Made by a program: the position numbers and the translations under genes
Shown: piece by piece, positions 35,846 through 44,739 of the stretch
Position numbering within the stretch: position 1 is the first letter of the stretch
Layout: each line of letters opens with the position of its first letter
Source: VRUE01 sp045805805
GTDB lineage: Bacteria; Actinomycetota; Thermoleophilia; Solirubrobacterales; 70-9
NCBI GenBank assembly: GCA_045805805.1
Contig: JBJMKO010000055.1
Location: 10,139 to 74,138 of the forward strand
DNA length: 64,000 nucleotides
Reading direction: 5' to 3'
Notes under the pieces: model-generated
What the model was told of the DNA's origin: nothing
The model's input: the letters and a program-made list of their open reading frames with translations, nothing else
Database searches by the model: none

Positions 35846-36637
35846 TTGAAGATCTGCGTCCTGGTCAAGGAGGTTCCGGACGCCGCCGTTCAGAAGCGCA
35901 TCGACTCCAACACGATGCGACTGGACCGCAGCGGCGAGAAGAACCTGAACCCCTTCGACACACATGCCATCGAGGCCGCCATGCAGATCAAGGAGGGTGG
36001 CGCAATTCCGGTCGAGGAGGTCATCGCTGTGACGATGGGCCCCGACTCGGCCGTCCGCGCCCTGCATAAGGCGGTAGCGCTCGGAGCCGACCGCTCCGTG
36101 CACCTCTCCGACGACGCGCTCGCCGGCTCCGACGTCTGCGCCACCGGCTACTCGCTGGCCAAGGTGCTCGAGGCCGAGAGCCCCGACCTGGTCCTGCTCG
36201 GCCAGCAGTCCGACGACGGCGAGTGCTACACGATCGGCGCCGTCGTCGCCGACCACCTGAAGATGCCCTCGTTGACCCAGGTGATCAAGATCGACGTTAC
36301 CGACGGCAAGCTGCGCTGCGAGCGCCAGGCCGAGTACGGCTACGACACGGTCGAGATCGAGCTGCCCGCCGTGATCAGCGTCGGCGACGCGATCAACGAG
36401 CCGCGCTACCCCAGCCTGAAGGCGATCATGGGAGCGAAGAAGAAGCCCCTCGACGCCAAGGCGACCGGCGACGTCGGCATCGAAGCCGGCATGGCCGGCG
36501 AGGCCGGCTCGAAGACATCGGTCCTCGCGCTCAACCCGCCACCCGCCAAGCAGGCCGGCGAGATCATCGAGGACGAGGACACCAACGAGACGGTCGAAAA
36601 GATCGTCGCCTGGCTCGACGAGAGGAAGCTGATCTAG
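35846..36637 (+). CDS. etfB: electron transfer flavoprotein beta subunit
   Basis: EtfB forms a heterodimer with EtfA, binds AMP and carries electrons from acyl-CoA dehydrogenases. The 263-aa protein begins MKICVLVKEVPD and contains LNPFDTHAIEAA, GQQSDDGECYTIGAVVADHL and the adenine-nucleotide region, with an acidic C-terminal lid. The start is TTG, set by AAGGAGG 8 nt upstream. It is preceded by a TetR-type palindrome and abuts etfA with no gap. Confidence 0.95.
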   Translation: MKICVLVKEVPDAAVQKRIDSNTMRLDRSGEKNLNPFDTHAIEAAMQIKEGGAIPVEEVIAVTMGPDSAVRALHKAVALGADRSVHLSDDALAGSDVCATGYSLAKVLEAESPDLVLLGQQSDDGECYTIGAVVADHLKMPSLTQVIKIDVTDGKLRCERQAEYGYDTVEIELPAVISVGDAINEPRYPSLKAIMGAKKKPLDAKATGDVGIEAGMAGEAGSKTSVLALNPPPAKQAGEIIEDEDTNETVEKIVAWLDERKLI

Positions 36638-37609
36638 ATGGCAGGCATCCTGGTTTACGCCCTCCACGACGACGAGGGCAACTTCAACAAGAACTCCCAG
36701 GGGGCGATCTCCGAGGCCGCCAAGCTGGCGAGCCAGATCGGTGGCGAGGCCGCCGCGCTGGTGGTCGGAGACATCTCTGACGACGCCTGTGCCTCGCTCG
36801 GCAACTGGGGCGCGGCGAAGGTCTACCGCGCCAAGGACGTGCCCGAGGGGCTCGCCCAGCCGATCGTCGACGCGATGGCCAAGGTGATCACCGACGAGGG
36901 CTTCTCATACGCCCTCTTCGGCGGCGGCCTGCTCGGCTTCGAGATCGGCGCCGGCCTGACGGCACGCCTCAATGCAGGCGTGACGATGGAGGTCACCGAG
37001 GTCAAGGTCTCCGACGGCAAGCTCGTCGTCGAGCGGCCGATCCTGCAGGACTCCCAGATCGCCGACGTCGGCTACGTCGCCGAGCCGGGGATCATCATCG
37101 GCCGCCTCAACGCTTTCGACGCGGTCGAGAGCGGCGGCAGCGCCGAGGTCGTCGACGTCGCGGTCGAGCTCTCGCCCTGGTCGACCAAAGCCAAGCTGGT
37201 CCAGCGCGGCGAACAGCGCGGGGCCGACGTCAACATCGAGGACGCCGAGATCCTCGTCGGAGGCGGCCGTGGCCTCGGTGCCGCGGAGGGCTTCAAGCAG
37301 TGCGAGGAACTGGCCGAGGCGATGGGCGGGGCGGTTGCCGCGACCCGCGCTGTGGTCGACGCCGGCTGGTACCCCTACGCGGCCCAGATCGGCCAGACCG
37401 GCAAGACGGTCGCGCCGAAGCTCTACCTGGCCGCCGGCATCTCCGGCGCGATCCAGCACAAGGTCGGGATGCAGAGCTCGGAGAACATCCTCGCGATCAA
37501 CAAGGACCAGAACGCGCCGATCTTCGAGTTCTCGGATCTCGGCGTGGTGGGCGACCTGCACAAGATCGTCCCCAAGCTGACCGAGGCGATCAAGGCGAAG
37601 AAGGGCTGA
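36638..37609 (+). CDS. etfA: electron transfer flavoprotein alpha subunit
   Basis: EtfA binds the FAD that accepts electrons in ETF. The 323-aa protein ends with the FAD-domain signature: VGGGRGLG, GGAVAATRAVVDAGWYPYAAQIGQTGKTVAPKLYLAAGISGAIQHKVGMQSSENILAINKD, then PIFEFSDLGVVGDLHKIVPKLTEAI. The N-terminal domain begins AGILVYALHDDEGNFNKNS. The partner dehydrogenases are likely at 25790 and elsewhere, and the acceptor is the ETF-quinone oxidoreductase encoded next. Confidence 0.96.
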   Translation: MAGILVYALHDDEGNFNKNSQGAISEAAKLASQIGGEAAALVVGDISDDACASLGNWGAAKVYRAKDVPEGLAQPIVDAMAKVITDEGFSYALFGGGLLGFEIGAGLTARLNAGVTMEVTEVKVSDGKLVVERPILQDSQIADVGYVAEPGIIIGRLNAFDAVESGGSAEVVDVAVELSPWSTKAKLVQRGEQRGADVNIEDAEILVGGGRGLGAAEGFKQCEELAEAMGGAVAATRAVVDAGWYPYAAQIGQTGKTVAPKLYLAAGISGAIQHKVGMQSSENILAINKDQNAPIFEFSDLGVVGDLHKIVPKLTEAIKAKKG

Positions 37610-37614
37610 GTACC

Positions 37615-37636
37615 CCGGGGGGCTTCGGTCCCCCGG
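37615..37636. terminator. GC hairpin after etfA
   Basis: CCGGGGG (37615-37621) and CCCCCGG (37630-37636) pair around GCTTCGGT. It lies 6 nt after the etfA stop and 34 nt before the next gene, so it is a terminator or attenuator of readthrough. Confidence 0.5.
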
Positions 37637-37669
37637 ACGCCGTTCACCTGACGACGATTGGAGCATGCG

Positions 37670-39367
37670 ATGCCGCCAGTAGCACCCAGTGAGTTCCCGC
37701 CTCCGTTCGACCCGGCCGACGCGATCGGCCCGCCAACGGATGCCGAGGACGAGCGCATCGAGGTAGGCATCGCGATCGTCGGCGGTGGCCCCGCCGGGCT
37801 CGCTTGCGCCAACAAGGTCATGCAGCTGCTCGAGAACGAGCCGGAGCTGACGGAGAAGCTGGGCGAAGTCCCGGTCGCCGTGATCGAGAAGGGCAAGGTC
37901 GCGGGAGCCCACCTGCTCTCCGGGGCGAACATGAAGCCCTCGGCGATGGAAGAGCTCTTCCCCGACCTGCCCAAGGAGGAGTGGCCGGTCTTCCAGGAGG
38001 TCACCAAGGACGCGGTCTACCTGCTGACCTCGAAGGCGGCGCTGCCGCTGAAGCCGATGCCGCCGAACTTCCGCAACCACGGCAACTACGTCACCTCGGT
38101 CTCCAAGCTGGGCCGCTTCCTGGCGGAGAAAGCCGAGGAGGCGGGCGTCTACATCCTTTCCGAGACGGCTGCGACGAAGCTTTTGGTTGAAGATCGCGTG
38201 ATCCGGGGCATCCGCTCCGGCGACCGTGGCCGCGGCAAGGAAGGCGAGGAACTCGGCAACTTCGAGCCCGGTTCCGACGTCGTCGCCAAGGCGACCGTCC
38301 TCGCCGAGGGGACCGTCGGCCACCTCACCTACGCGGCGTATGACTACTTCGACATGCACGGCGCCGACCCGATGCGCTGGGAGCTCGGGGTCAAGGAGGT
38401 CTGGGAGGTACCGAAACCGCTCGACCGGGTGATCCACACGATGGGCTGGCCGCTGCGCAAGTCACCGCGCTTCAACGAGTTCGGCGGCAGCTTCATCTAC
38501 CCGATGGGCGAGGACAAGCTCTGCATCGGCCTCGTCGCCGGCCTCGACTACACCGACGCGACCTTCTCGGTCCACGACGCCCTGCAGCTGCTCAAGACCC
38601 ACCCCTTCGTCAAGGACCTGCTCGAGGGCGGCAAACGGGTCGCCTGGGGAGCGAAGACGATTCCCTCCGGCGGTTACTTCGCGATGCCCAAGCGCCTCGC
38701 GGTGCCCGGCATGGTCGTCGCCGGCGACGCCGCCAGCATGGTCAACGTGCCGACCCTGAAGGGCGTCCACTACGCGATGCACGCCGGGATGTACGCGGCG
38801 GAGACGATCGTCGAGTCGCTTAAGCAGGACTCGGTCAACTTCGAGGCCTACGACGAGAAGATCCACAAGTCGCTGATCGAGAAGGACCTCTACGAATCGC
38901 GCAACATGCGCCAGCCCTTCTCCAAAGGCTTCTTCCTCGGCGGCGCCATGGCCTCGGCGATGACGATCACCAAAGGCAACTTCCCCGGCGGCCACTGGAA
39001 GCAGGAGCACGACTCCGAGATCGAGATGGACCTGGGCAAGGCGGGCGACATGTACGTCAAGCCCGACAACGAGCTCACCTTCGCCAAGCTCGACTCCGTC
39101 TTTCTCTCCGGCAACGCGACCCGCGACGACGCCCCCAACCACGTCCGCATCCAGGCCAAGGTGCCGCGCGAGATCGCCCAGACCTGGGTCTCGATGTGCC
39201 CTGCCCAGGTCTACGAGATCCCCGACGAGCAGCTGGAGAACGGCGCCGCCACGGTCGACGTCCACGTCACCGCCTCCAACTGCGTCCAGTGCGGCGCGAT
39301 CACCGCGAAGGGCGGGCGCCTGACGCTGCCCGAGGGCGGCGACGGGCCGCTTTACCAGGAGACGTAA
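37670..39367 (+). CDS. electron transfer flavoprotein-quinone oxidoreductase
   Basis: The 565-aa protein takes electrons from ETF to membrane quinone. It has the FAD-binding start VGIAIVGGGPAGLACANKV, SGANMKPSAMEELFPD, the HTMGWPL and GLVAGLDYTDATFSVHDALQLLKTHP region, VAGDAASMVNVPTLKGVHYAMHAGMYAAE and a C-terminal 4Fe-4S domain with CPAQVYEI and ASNCVQCGAITAKGG. The ATG at 37670, with GGAG 6 nt upstream, is chosen over a TTG four codons earlier. It completes the acyl-CoA dehydrogenase - ETF - quinone route. Confidence 0.94.
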   Translation: MPPVAPSEFPPPFDPADAIGPPTDAEDERIEVGIAIVGGGPAGLACANKVMQLLENEPELTEKLGEVPVAVIEKGKVAGAHLLSGANMKPSAMEELFPDLPKEEWPVFQEVTKDAVYLLTSKAALPLKPMPPNFRNHGNYVTSVSKLGRFLAEKAEEAGVYILSETAATKLLVEDRVIRGIRSGDRGRGKEGEELGNFEPGSDVVAKATVLAEGTVGHLTYAAYDYFDMHGADPMRWELGVKEVWEVPKPLDRVIHTMGWPLRKSPRFNEFGGSFIYPMGEDKLCIGLVAGLDYTDATFSVHDALQLLKTHPFVKDLLEGGKRVAWGAKTIPSGGYFAMPKRLAVPGMVVAGDAASMVNVPTLKGVHYAMHAGMYAAETIVESLKQDSVNFEAYDEKIHKSLIEKDLYESRNMRQPFSKGFFLGGAMASAMTITKGNFPGGHWKQEHDSEIEMDLGKAGDMYVKPDNELTFAKLDSVFLSGNATRDDAPNHVRIQAKVPREIAQTWVSMCPAQVYEIPDEQLENGAATVDVHVTASNCVQCGAITAKGGRLTLPEGGDGPLYQET

Positions 39368-39443
39368 TGCTGGAGGGGGCGGGCCACTCCCGCCTCTCGA
39401 GGCGTTTCATCAGCTCCAGGCAAAGCTTTGTCGCTTAGCTGGG

Positions 39444-39449
39444 TAGGGT
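39444..39449 (+). promoter_or_regulatory. -10 hexamer of leaderless promoter
   Basis: TAGGGT ends 6 nt before the GTG at 39456. The same TAGGGTCGCG context precedes the gene at 58163. Confidence 0.4.
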
Positions 39450-39455
39450 CGCGAC

Positions 39456-40361
39456 GTGCTGGCGCTCGGGATAGTTGCGGCGGTGGGGGCTTCGCTGCTC
39501 TACAACACCTCGATCGCGTTTCAGGCGCTGGAGGCTCGGCAGGTTCCGCACGATCACTCGCTGCGGCCCTCGTTGCTTGGCAGGCTGGTCCGCAATCGGC
39601 GCTGGCTGGGGGCGACGGCGCTGGGGCTGGTGGGGTGGCCGCTGGAGATCGCGGCGCTGCTGATGGCGCCACTGACGGTGGTGCAGCCCTGCCTGGCCAG
39701 CGGGCTGATCCTGCTGCTCTGGCTGGGGGTGACGAGGCTGGGGGAGGTTCCCGGAGCGCGGGAGTGGATCGCGGTCGCCGCCATCGTGGTCGGGGTGGCC
39801 GGGGTCGCCTGGGCTGCGCCGGAGCGGACCACGGACCATGCGAGCACAGGTGCGATAGCGATCGCGCTCGTCTTCGTCGCGATTCCGCTCGCGGCGCCGT
39901 ACACGTTGCGCAAGCGCTCCCGACATTCACCACACCAGGGTGGGGTCGATGTCGGATGGGCGGGGGGGATCGGAACTTTGATGGTGATCAGCGCCGGTTG
40001 CGGCTACGCCTGGACGGCTATCGCCAGCAAGCTGCTCACCGACGAGCTGGCCTCCGGTGCCGTACTCGTGGCCCTGGCGTGGCTGGCCACCGCCGCGGCC
40101 TCGGAGGGACTCGCGCTGCTCAGTGAGATGAGCGCCCTCCAGCGCCGTTCCGCGACGCACGTGGCCCCGGTGATGTTCGCCGTCCAGGTGCTGCTGCCGG
40201 TCCTGCTCGCCCCGCTGATCTTTGGCGAGTCATGGTCCTCGACGCCCTTGGGGGGTGTGGCGCTCGTCGCGTTCATGACGGTCGCGGTCGCCGGCACGAG
40301 CCTCCTCGCCGGCTCCAAAGCGGTGGGGGCGCTGATCGAAACCGCTCGCGAGCGCGCCTGA
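39456..40361 (+). CDS. DMT-superfamily (EamA-like) membrane transporter
   Basis: The 301-aa protein has about nine to ten hydrophobic helices in two half-repeats, as in EamA/DMT exporters (LEIAALLMAPLTVVQPCLASGLILLLWLG; HVAPVMFAVQVLLPVLLAPLIFGESW). Substrate cannot be inferred. The inter-repeat loop (about residues 153-168, SRHSPHQGGVDVGW) is encoded by a copy of a 36-bp palindrome, which seems to have been accepted as a peptide insert between helices. The start is GTG. It is a single-gene unit. Confidence 0.82.
   Translation: MLALGIVAAVGASLLYNTSIAFQALEARQVPHDHSLRPSLLGRLVRNRRWLGATALGLVGWPLEIAALLMAPLTVVQPCLASGLILLLWLGVTRLGEVPGAREWIAVAAIVVGVAGVAWAAPERTTDHASTGAIAIALVFVAIPLAAPYTLRKRSRHSPHQGGVDVGWAGGIGTLMVISAGCGYAWTAIASKLLTDELASGAVLVALAWLATAAASEGLALLSEMSALQRRSATHVAPVMFAVQVLLPVLLAPLIFGESWSSTPLGGVALVAFMTVAVAGTSLLAGSKAVGALIETARERA
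39920..39955. repeat. 36-bp palindrome inside a transporter gene (family T, copy 1)
   Basis: Arms CCGACATTCACC and GGGTCGATGTCGG surround CACACCAGG. Reverse-complemented copy 2 (45925-45960) matches at 31 of 36 positions, and three of the five differences lie in the arms, where copy 2 keeps full pairing. It is read in frame as RHSPHQGGVDVG in a loop of the transporter. Confidence 0.75.
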
Positions 40362-40454
40362 TCCGGTCTGGCTCCGCTGGTAGCCTTGCGGCGCCTTTCG
40401 CACCCTGACTGTCCGCGAGGGCACTCCAGCCACCTCACCTCCTAGGAGCTACAC

Positions 40455-41492
40455 GTAAGTTCCCCAGAGACAACCCTCGCCGACGCGACCAAGTTCGCGA
40501 TCGGGTTCGACCACCGCGATCGTGCCCGGCTCTTCGAGCTGTGGACCGAGGTCCTCGATTCCGAGCAGTGGTCGGAGGGCCGAATGCTCGACGCCTTCGA
40601 GCAGCGCTGGGCGGATTGGAACGGGCTTCCCAGCCTCGGCCTCTCCAGCTGGGCCGGCGGTGCCCTGGCGGCCCTGGAGTTCGCCGGGGTGCGGGGGGAG
40701 ACGGTGCTCTGTCCGTCCAACACCTTCATGGCGACGCCCCTGGCCGCGGTCAGCGCCGGCGCCGAGGTCGAGTTCGTCGACTGCAACCGCGGCGACCTCT
40801 GCATGTCCTTCGAGGACTTCGAGGCAAAGGCCGAGCGGCACAAGCCCAGGGCCGCCATCCTCGTCCACATCGGCGGCCACATCGGCTTCGACTCCGAGCG
40901 GATCGCCGCCTACTGTCGTGAGAGCGGGATCTTCCTGCTCGAGGACTGCGCCCACGCCCACGGCGCCGAGTGGAGCGGCCGCAAGCCGGGGAGCTTCGGC
41001 GACGCCGGCGTCTACTCGCTCTACGCGACCAAGACCGTCTCCACCGGCGAGGGCGGGGTGCTCGTCTCCGCCAACGCGGACCTGATCGAGTTCGCCCGCA
41101 AGTTCCGCAACTATGGCAAGTTCGAGCACGAGGTCGACGGGCTCAACTTCCGGATGAGTGAGTTCACCGCCGCGCTGGGGCTCGTTCAGGCCGACAGGAT
41201 GGAGGAGATCGTCGCCTGGAAGAACGAGTACGCGCGTGAGCATCTCGACGCGCTGCACCCGTCCCGGCTCGAGCTGCCCGAGGGGATGACCTCCGGTTTC
41301 TACAAGTACATCGTCTTCGACCCGATCGAGAAGTCCACTGGCCGCGTCTACGAGGAGCCATGCCACCGCATCATGGGCCGCTCCGACGAGCTGCCGAACA
41401 CCGACTGGGGGGCCGAGAGCCACTGGTGCGTGCCGCTCTACTACCGGCCGCAGAGCCGCGAGGCTGCGCTGAATCTCAAGGAGGGTGCATGA
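40455..41492 (+). CDS. DegT/DnrJ/EryC1-family aminotransferase, probable GTA start
   Basis: PLP-dependent sugar aminotransferase or 3-ketosugar dehydratase relative. The PLP lysine is in YSLYATKTVSTGEGG, and other family phrases are GLSSWAGGALAALEF, CPSNTFMATPLAAVSAGAEVEFVDC, LLEDCAHAHGA and FRMSEFTAALGLVQ. The first ATG (40584) would remove the N-terminal segment FAIGFDHRDRARLFELWTEVL-QWSEG, which matches the family. Upstream of it, back to the in-frame stop at 40446, there is no ATG, GTG or TTG. GTA at 40455, with AGGAG six bases before, is the best start and gives 345 aa. It overlaps the next gene (ATGA). Confidence 0.82.
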   Translation, partial: VSSPETTLADATKFAIGFDHRDRARLFELWTEVLDSEQWSEGRMLDAFEQRWADWNGLPSLGLSSWAGGALAALEFAGVRGETVLCPSNTFMATPLAAVSAGAEVEFVDCNRGDLCMSFEDFEAKAERHKPRAAILVHIGGHIGFDSERIAAYCRESGIFLLEDCAHAHGAEWSGRKPGSFGDAGVYSLYATKTVSTGEGGVLVSANADLIEFARKFRNYGKFEHEVDGLNFRMSEFTAALGLVQADRMEEIVAWKNEYAREHLDALHPSRLELPEGMTSGFYKYIVFDPIEKSTGRVYEEPCHRIMGRSDELPNTDWGAESHWCVPLYYRPQSREAALNLKEGA

Positions 41493-43837
41493 GGGTCCTG
41501 GTAACCGGCGGCGGCGGCTTCATCGGCTCCCACGTGGTCGACCGCCTGATCGAGCGCGGCGACACGCCGCGGATCTTCGACCTCAGTGCCTCGCCCTACC
41601 ACTCGCCGCTCGAGGTCGAGACCTTCACCGGCAGCATCACCGACCCGGCCAACCTCGACCTGGCGATGCGCGACTGCGATGCTGTGATCCATCTCGCCGC
41701 CGTCGCCGACGTCGGCCACGTCCTGGCCGATCCGGTCCTGGCCGAGGAGGTCAACACGCGCGGCACCCTCAACGTGCTCGAGGCCGCCTGCCGGGCGAAA
41801 GTTGGACGTGTCGTCTACGGCTCGACCACCTGGGCCTACAGCGACTGCGTCGAGCAGGAGGTCGACGAGGAGACCCCGATCCCGGCGCCGCGTCACCTCT
41901 ACACGGCAACAAAGCTCGCCGGCGAGACCTACTGCGCCGGCTACGCCGAGCTCTATGACCTCGAGAGCACGGTTCTGCGCTTCGGCATCCCCTACGGCCC
42001 GCGCGCCCGCGCCGCCGGCGTCGTCGCCAAGTTCACCGACCTCGCCTTCGAAGGCAAGGCGCTGACGATTGCCGGCGACGGCAGCACGACCCGCAGCTTC
42101 ATCTATGTCGAGGATCTCGCCGAGGGGATCGTCGCGGCCCTCGCCCCCGAGGCCGCGGGCCGCACCTACAACCTCTCCGGCGACGAGGTGGTGACGATCC
42201 TCGAAATCGCCGAGCGCGTGCAGGAAAACACCGACGACTGCGAGATCGTCCACACGCCGCCGCGCCCTGGCGACTTCCCCGGCAAGACGATCTCCAACGA
42301 GCGGGCGCTCGCCGAGCTCGGCTGGAAGGCGGAGACCAGCTTCAAGGAAGGGGTCCGCAGGTACGTCGAGTGGGTGCGCGGGAGTACCCGGCCGCCCGAC
42401 CCGGTACCCGGCAAGAAGCCCTCGCTGAACGGCAATGACCACGCTGCCGGCGCGCTCTTGGCGGGTGCGGCCTCGGCCGAGGACCGCCCGCCGCGGGTTC
42501 TCGTCCTCACGGCGGACATCGGCGAGGGGCACGACCTGCCGGCGCGGATCATCAAAGCTGACATCGAGGCCGAGATCCCCGACGCCGAAGTCGAGATCGC
42601 CAACGGTCTCGAAGCGATGGGCCGGGTCGTCTTGGCGATCGTGCGCGGGGGCTCGCGGATCACCTTCCGCTGGATGCCCTGGCTGTTCGACGTCCAGTAC
42701 TGGCTGATCAGCAGGTTCGCGCCGACCCGCTGGCTCGCCCACCACCTCAACTACGCGCTGGGCGCTCACGGCCTGATGAAACTGATCGCCAAGCACGAAC
42801 CTGACGCGATCGTCTCCACCTACCCCGGGGTGACGGCAGTGCTCGGGATGTTGCGCGAAAACCGCCGCCTGGCGATCCCGGTCCAGTCGGCGATCACCGA
42901 TCTCGCCGGCCTGCGCTACTGGGTTCACCCCGGCGTCGACATGCACTTCGTCACCCACCCGGAGTCGATCGAGGAAGTGGAGAGGCTGGCCGGCCCCGGC
43001 AGCGTCGAGTGGACTCGGCCGCCGATCTCACGCGACTTCCTGATGCCGCGGACCCGCGGCGACGCCCGCAAGGCGCTCGGGGTTCCCGTCCACGCCCGCC
43101 TCGTTATCGTCTCCGGCGGCGGCTGGGGCATCGGCGACCTCGAGGGGGCGATCGGCTCCGCGCTGGCCGGCGACGACACGATGGTCGTCTGCATCACCGG
43201 TCGCAACGAGGTCGCCCGGGAGAAGCTGGAGCACCGCTTCGCAGACAACGAGCGGGTGCGGATCCTCGGCTTCACCGAGCAGATGAGCGACTGGATGGCC
43301 GCCGCCGACGCGATGGTCCACGCGACCGCGGGCCTTACCGTCCTCGAGGCGCACATCCGCGGTTGCCCGGTCGTCTCCTACGGCTTCTCTGCCGGGCACC
43401 TGCGCGCCAACAACGCCGCCTTCGAGCGCTTCGGCCTGGCCGAGGTGGCGCGCTCTGAGCACGAGCTGGAGTCGATGCTCCGCCACCTCAGCCGCGAGCG
43501 GCGCCCGCCCGACTCCTCCTTCGCCTCGCTGCCCTCGGTCGCCTCGCGCGTGCTCTCGGTGCGCCCGCGGATCCGGCCCCAGGCGGTCTGGCGGCTGCGG
43601 GCAGGCAGGGCTGCCACCGCGGTCAGCCTCGCCGCCGTGGCGATCGCGCTGCTGGTCAGCGTCAGTCTCGCCGGACACTGGGAGACGCCCTACCACGTGA
43701 TCTCGAAGGCGGCGAGGCCGCTCGAGGGACGGATCCACTTCGGCAGGGACCCCGACACGCCGGTTCCCGCCGTACAGCGAGCCCGGTCGGCGCGAGCGGC
43801 AGCTGTGTTGCACCACGCCGCCGGCAACGGGAATTGA
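41489..43837 (+). CDS. NAD-sugar epimerase fused to MGDG-synthase-like glycosyltransferase
   Basis: The 782-aa protein joins two enzymes. Residues 1-310 are an extended short-chain dehydrogenase: VTGGGGFIGSHVVDRL, HLAAVADVGHV, and YTATKLAGE with the catalytic Tyr/Lys. Residues about 335-680 are a GT-B transferase of the monogalactosyldiacylglycerol-synthase/MurG type: VLVLTADIGEGHDLPARIIKADI, DAIVSTYPGVTAVLGML, VSGGGWGIGDLEGAIG and ATAGLTVLEAHIRGCPVVSYG. One membrane helix (about 700-720) and a basic tail follow. It may make and transfer an unusual sugar to a lipid acceptor. ATGA and TTGA overlaps with both neighbours show a tight operon. Confidence 0.85.
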   Translation: MRVLVTGGGGFIGSHVVDRLIERGDTPRIFDLSASPYHSPLEVETFTGSITDPANLDLAMRDCDAVIHLAAVADVGHVLADPVLAEEVNTRGTLNVLEAACRAKVGRVVYGSTTWAYSDCVEQEVDEETPIPAPRHLYTATKLAGETYCAGYAELYDLESTVLRFGIPYGPRARAAGVVAKFTDLAFEGKALTIAGDGSTTRSFIYVEDLAEGIVAALAPEAAGRTYNLSGDEVVTILEIAERVQENTDDCEIVHTPPRPGDFPGKTISNERALAELGWKAETSFKEGVRRYVEWVRGSTRPPDPVPGKKPSLNGNDHAAGALLAGAASAEDRPPRVLVLTADIGEGHDLPARIIKADIEAEIPDAEVEIANGLEAMGRVVLAIVRGGSRITFRWMPWLFDVQYWLISRFAPTRWLAHHLNYALGAHGLMKLIAKHEPDAIVSTYPGVTAVLGMLRENRRLAIPVQSAITDLAGLRYWVHPGVDMHFVTHPESIEEVERLAGPGSVEWTRPPISRDFLMPRTRGDARKALGVPVHARLVIVSGGGWGIGDLEGAIGSALAGDDTMVVCITGRNEVAREKLEHRFADNERVRILGFTEQMSDWMAAADAMVHATAGLTVLEAHIRGCPVVSYGFSAGHLRANNAAFERFGLAEVARSEHELESMLRHLSRERRPPDSSFASLPSVASRVLSVRPRIRPQAVWRLRAGRAATAVSLAAVAIALLVSVSLAGHWETPYHVISKAARPLEGRIHFGRDPDTPVPAVQRARSARAAAVLHHAAGNGN

Positions 43838-44535
43838 TCAGGGCGCTCCTCGGAGCCGGCGCCTCCGCCGCCGCAGTCCTTCACGCCGGGCCGGCGCTGG
43901 CGCCGGTGATGCCGGGCTTGGCCGCGGCCCTCGAAATACCGATCCGCCAGGAGGGCGCCGACGGCGTTGCCCTCACCTTCGACGACGGTCCACACCCGCA
44001 GGGGACCCCGGCCGTCCTCGAGACCCTGCGCGAGCATGGCGCCACGGCCACCTTCTTCCTTGCCGGCGAGCAGGTCGAGCGCCGCCCGGCCCTGGCCGCC
44101 GAGATAGCCCTCGCCGGACACCGGGTCGAGCTGCACTGCCACCGCCACCGCAACCTGTTGCGGCTCAGCGTGCGGGAGTTCCTCGAGGACGCGGAGCGGG
44201 CTCGCGTGGCTATCGAGGAGGCGAGCGGCCAGGCGATAGCGGACTACCGCCCGCCCTACGGCATCTTCAGCGCGGCAACGCTGCGGGCGGTGCGCCGCCG
44301 CGGCTGGCGACCGGTGCTCTGGTCGCAATGGGGGAGGGACTGGACAAGGCGTGCGACCCCCGAGTCGATCGCACGTCGCTCGAGCTCCGGCATTCGGGCC
44401 GGCGACATCCTCCTCCTCCACGACGCCGACTACTACAGCGCGCGCGGCTCCTGGATGCGGACCGCGGCGGCGCTGCCGCTGATCCTCGCGGAGCTCGAGA
44501 GCCGCGGGCTGAAAACCGTCTCGCTGCGCCGCTGA
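43834..44535 (+). CDS. polysaccharide deacetylase (CE4, NodB fold)
   Basis: The 233-aa protein removes N- or O-acetyl groups from sugars. A hydrophobic N-terminal segment may anchor or export it. The NodB motifs are ALTFDDGPHP (catalytic base and metal Asp), HCHRH (metal His pair), YRPPYG, VLWSQWGRDW and ILLLHDAD. The TTG start overlaps the stop of the epimerase-glycosyltransferase gene, so it is co-translated and may deacetylate the same glycolipid. It is shorter than peptidoglycan deacetylases. Confidence 0.88.
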   Translation: MIRALLGAGASAAAVLHAGPALAPVMPGLAAALEIPIRQEGADGVALTFDDGPHPQGTPAVLETLREHGATATFFLAGEQVERRPALAAEIALAGHRVELHCHRHRNLLRLSVREFLEDAERARVAIEEASGQAIADYRPPYGIFSAATLRAVRRRGWRPVLWSQWGRDWTRRATPESIARRSSSGIRAGDILLLHDADYYSARGSWMRTAAALPLILAELESRGLKTVSLRR

Positions 44536-44739
44536 GAAGGCGGCGCGAGGGTCCACTGCTCGCAGCCGGCAAACGCCTCGTCGAGGCGCCTCGCCATCGT
44601 GCTCCTGGGCCGTGCCTGGTCGAAGATCTCCTTGGCCACTTGGCTCTCCGTCCTGTAGGGGGCGTTGGAGGGACTTTCGCTCCTCGGTCGGACGAAAAAC
44701 GTGCACGTTGCGAAAAGAACGCGCAGAGTGGGTGTTTTT
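44536..44739. other. convergent gap with a palindrome and minor antisense frame
   Basis: The gap separates the convergent deacetylase and hydrolase genes. It contains the perfect 12-bp palindrome AACGTGCACGTT (44698-44709). A minus-strand frame (44433-44639, from GTG, preceded by GGAGA) begins MAKEIFDQARPRSTMARRLD but then runs antisense into the deacetylase gene. I do not call it a gene. Confidence 0.3.

Noticed and set aside
44433..44639. Small minus-strand gene (68 codons) at the deacetylase end
   Set aside because: Although GGAGA precedes its GTG, half of it is antisense to the deacetylase gene and no family similarity is seen.
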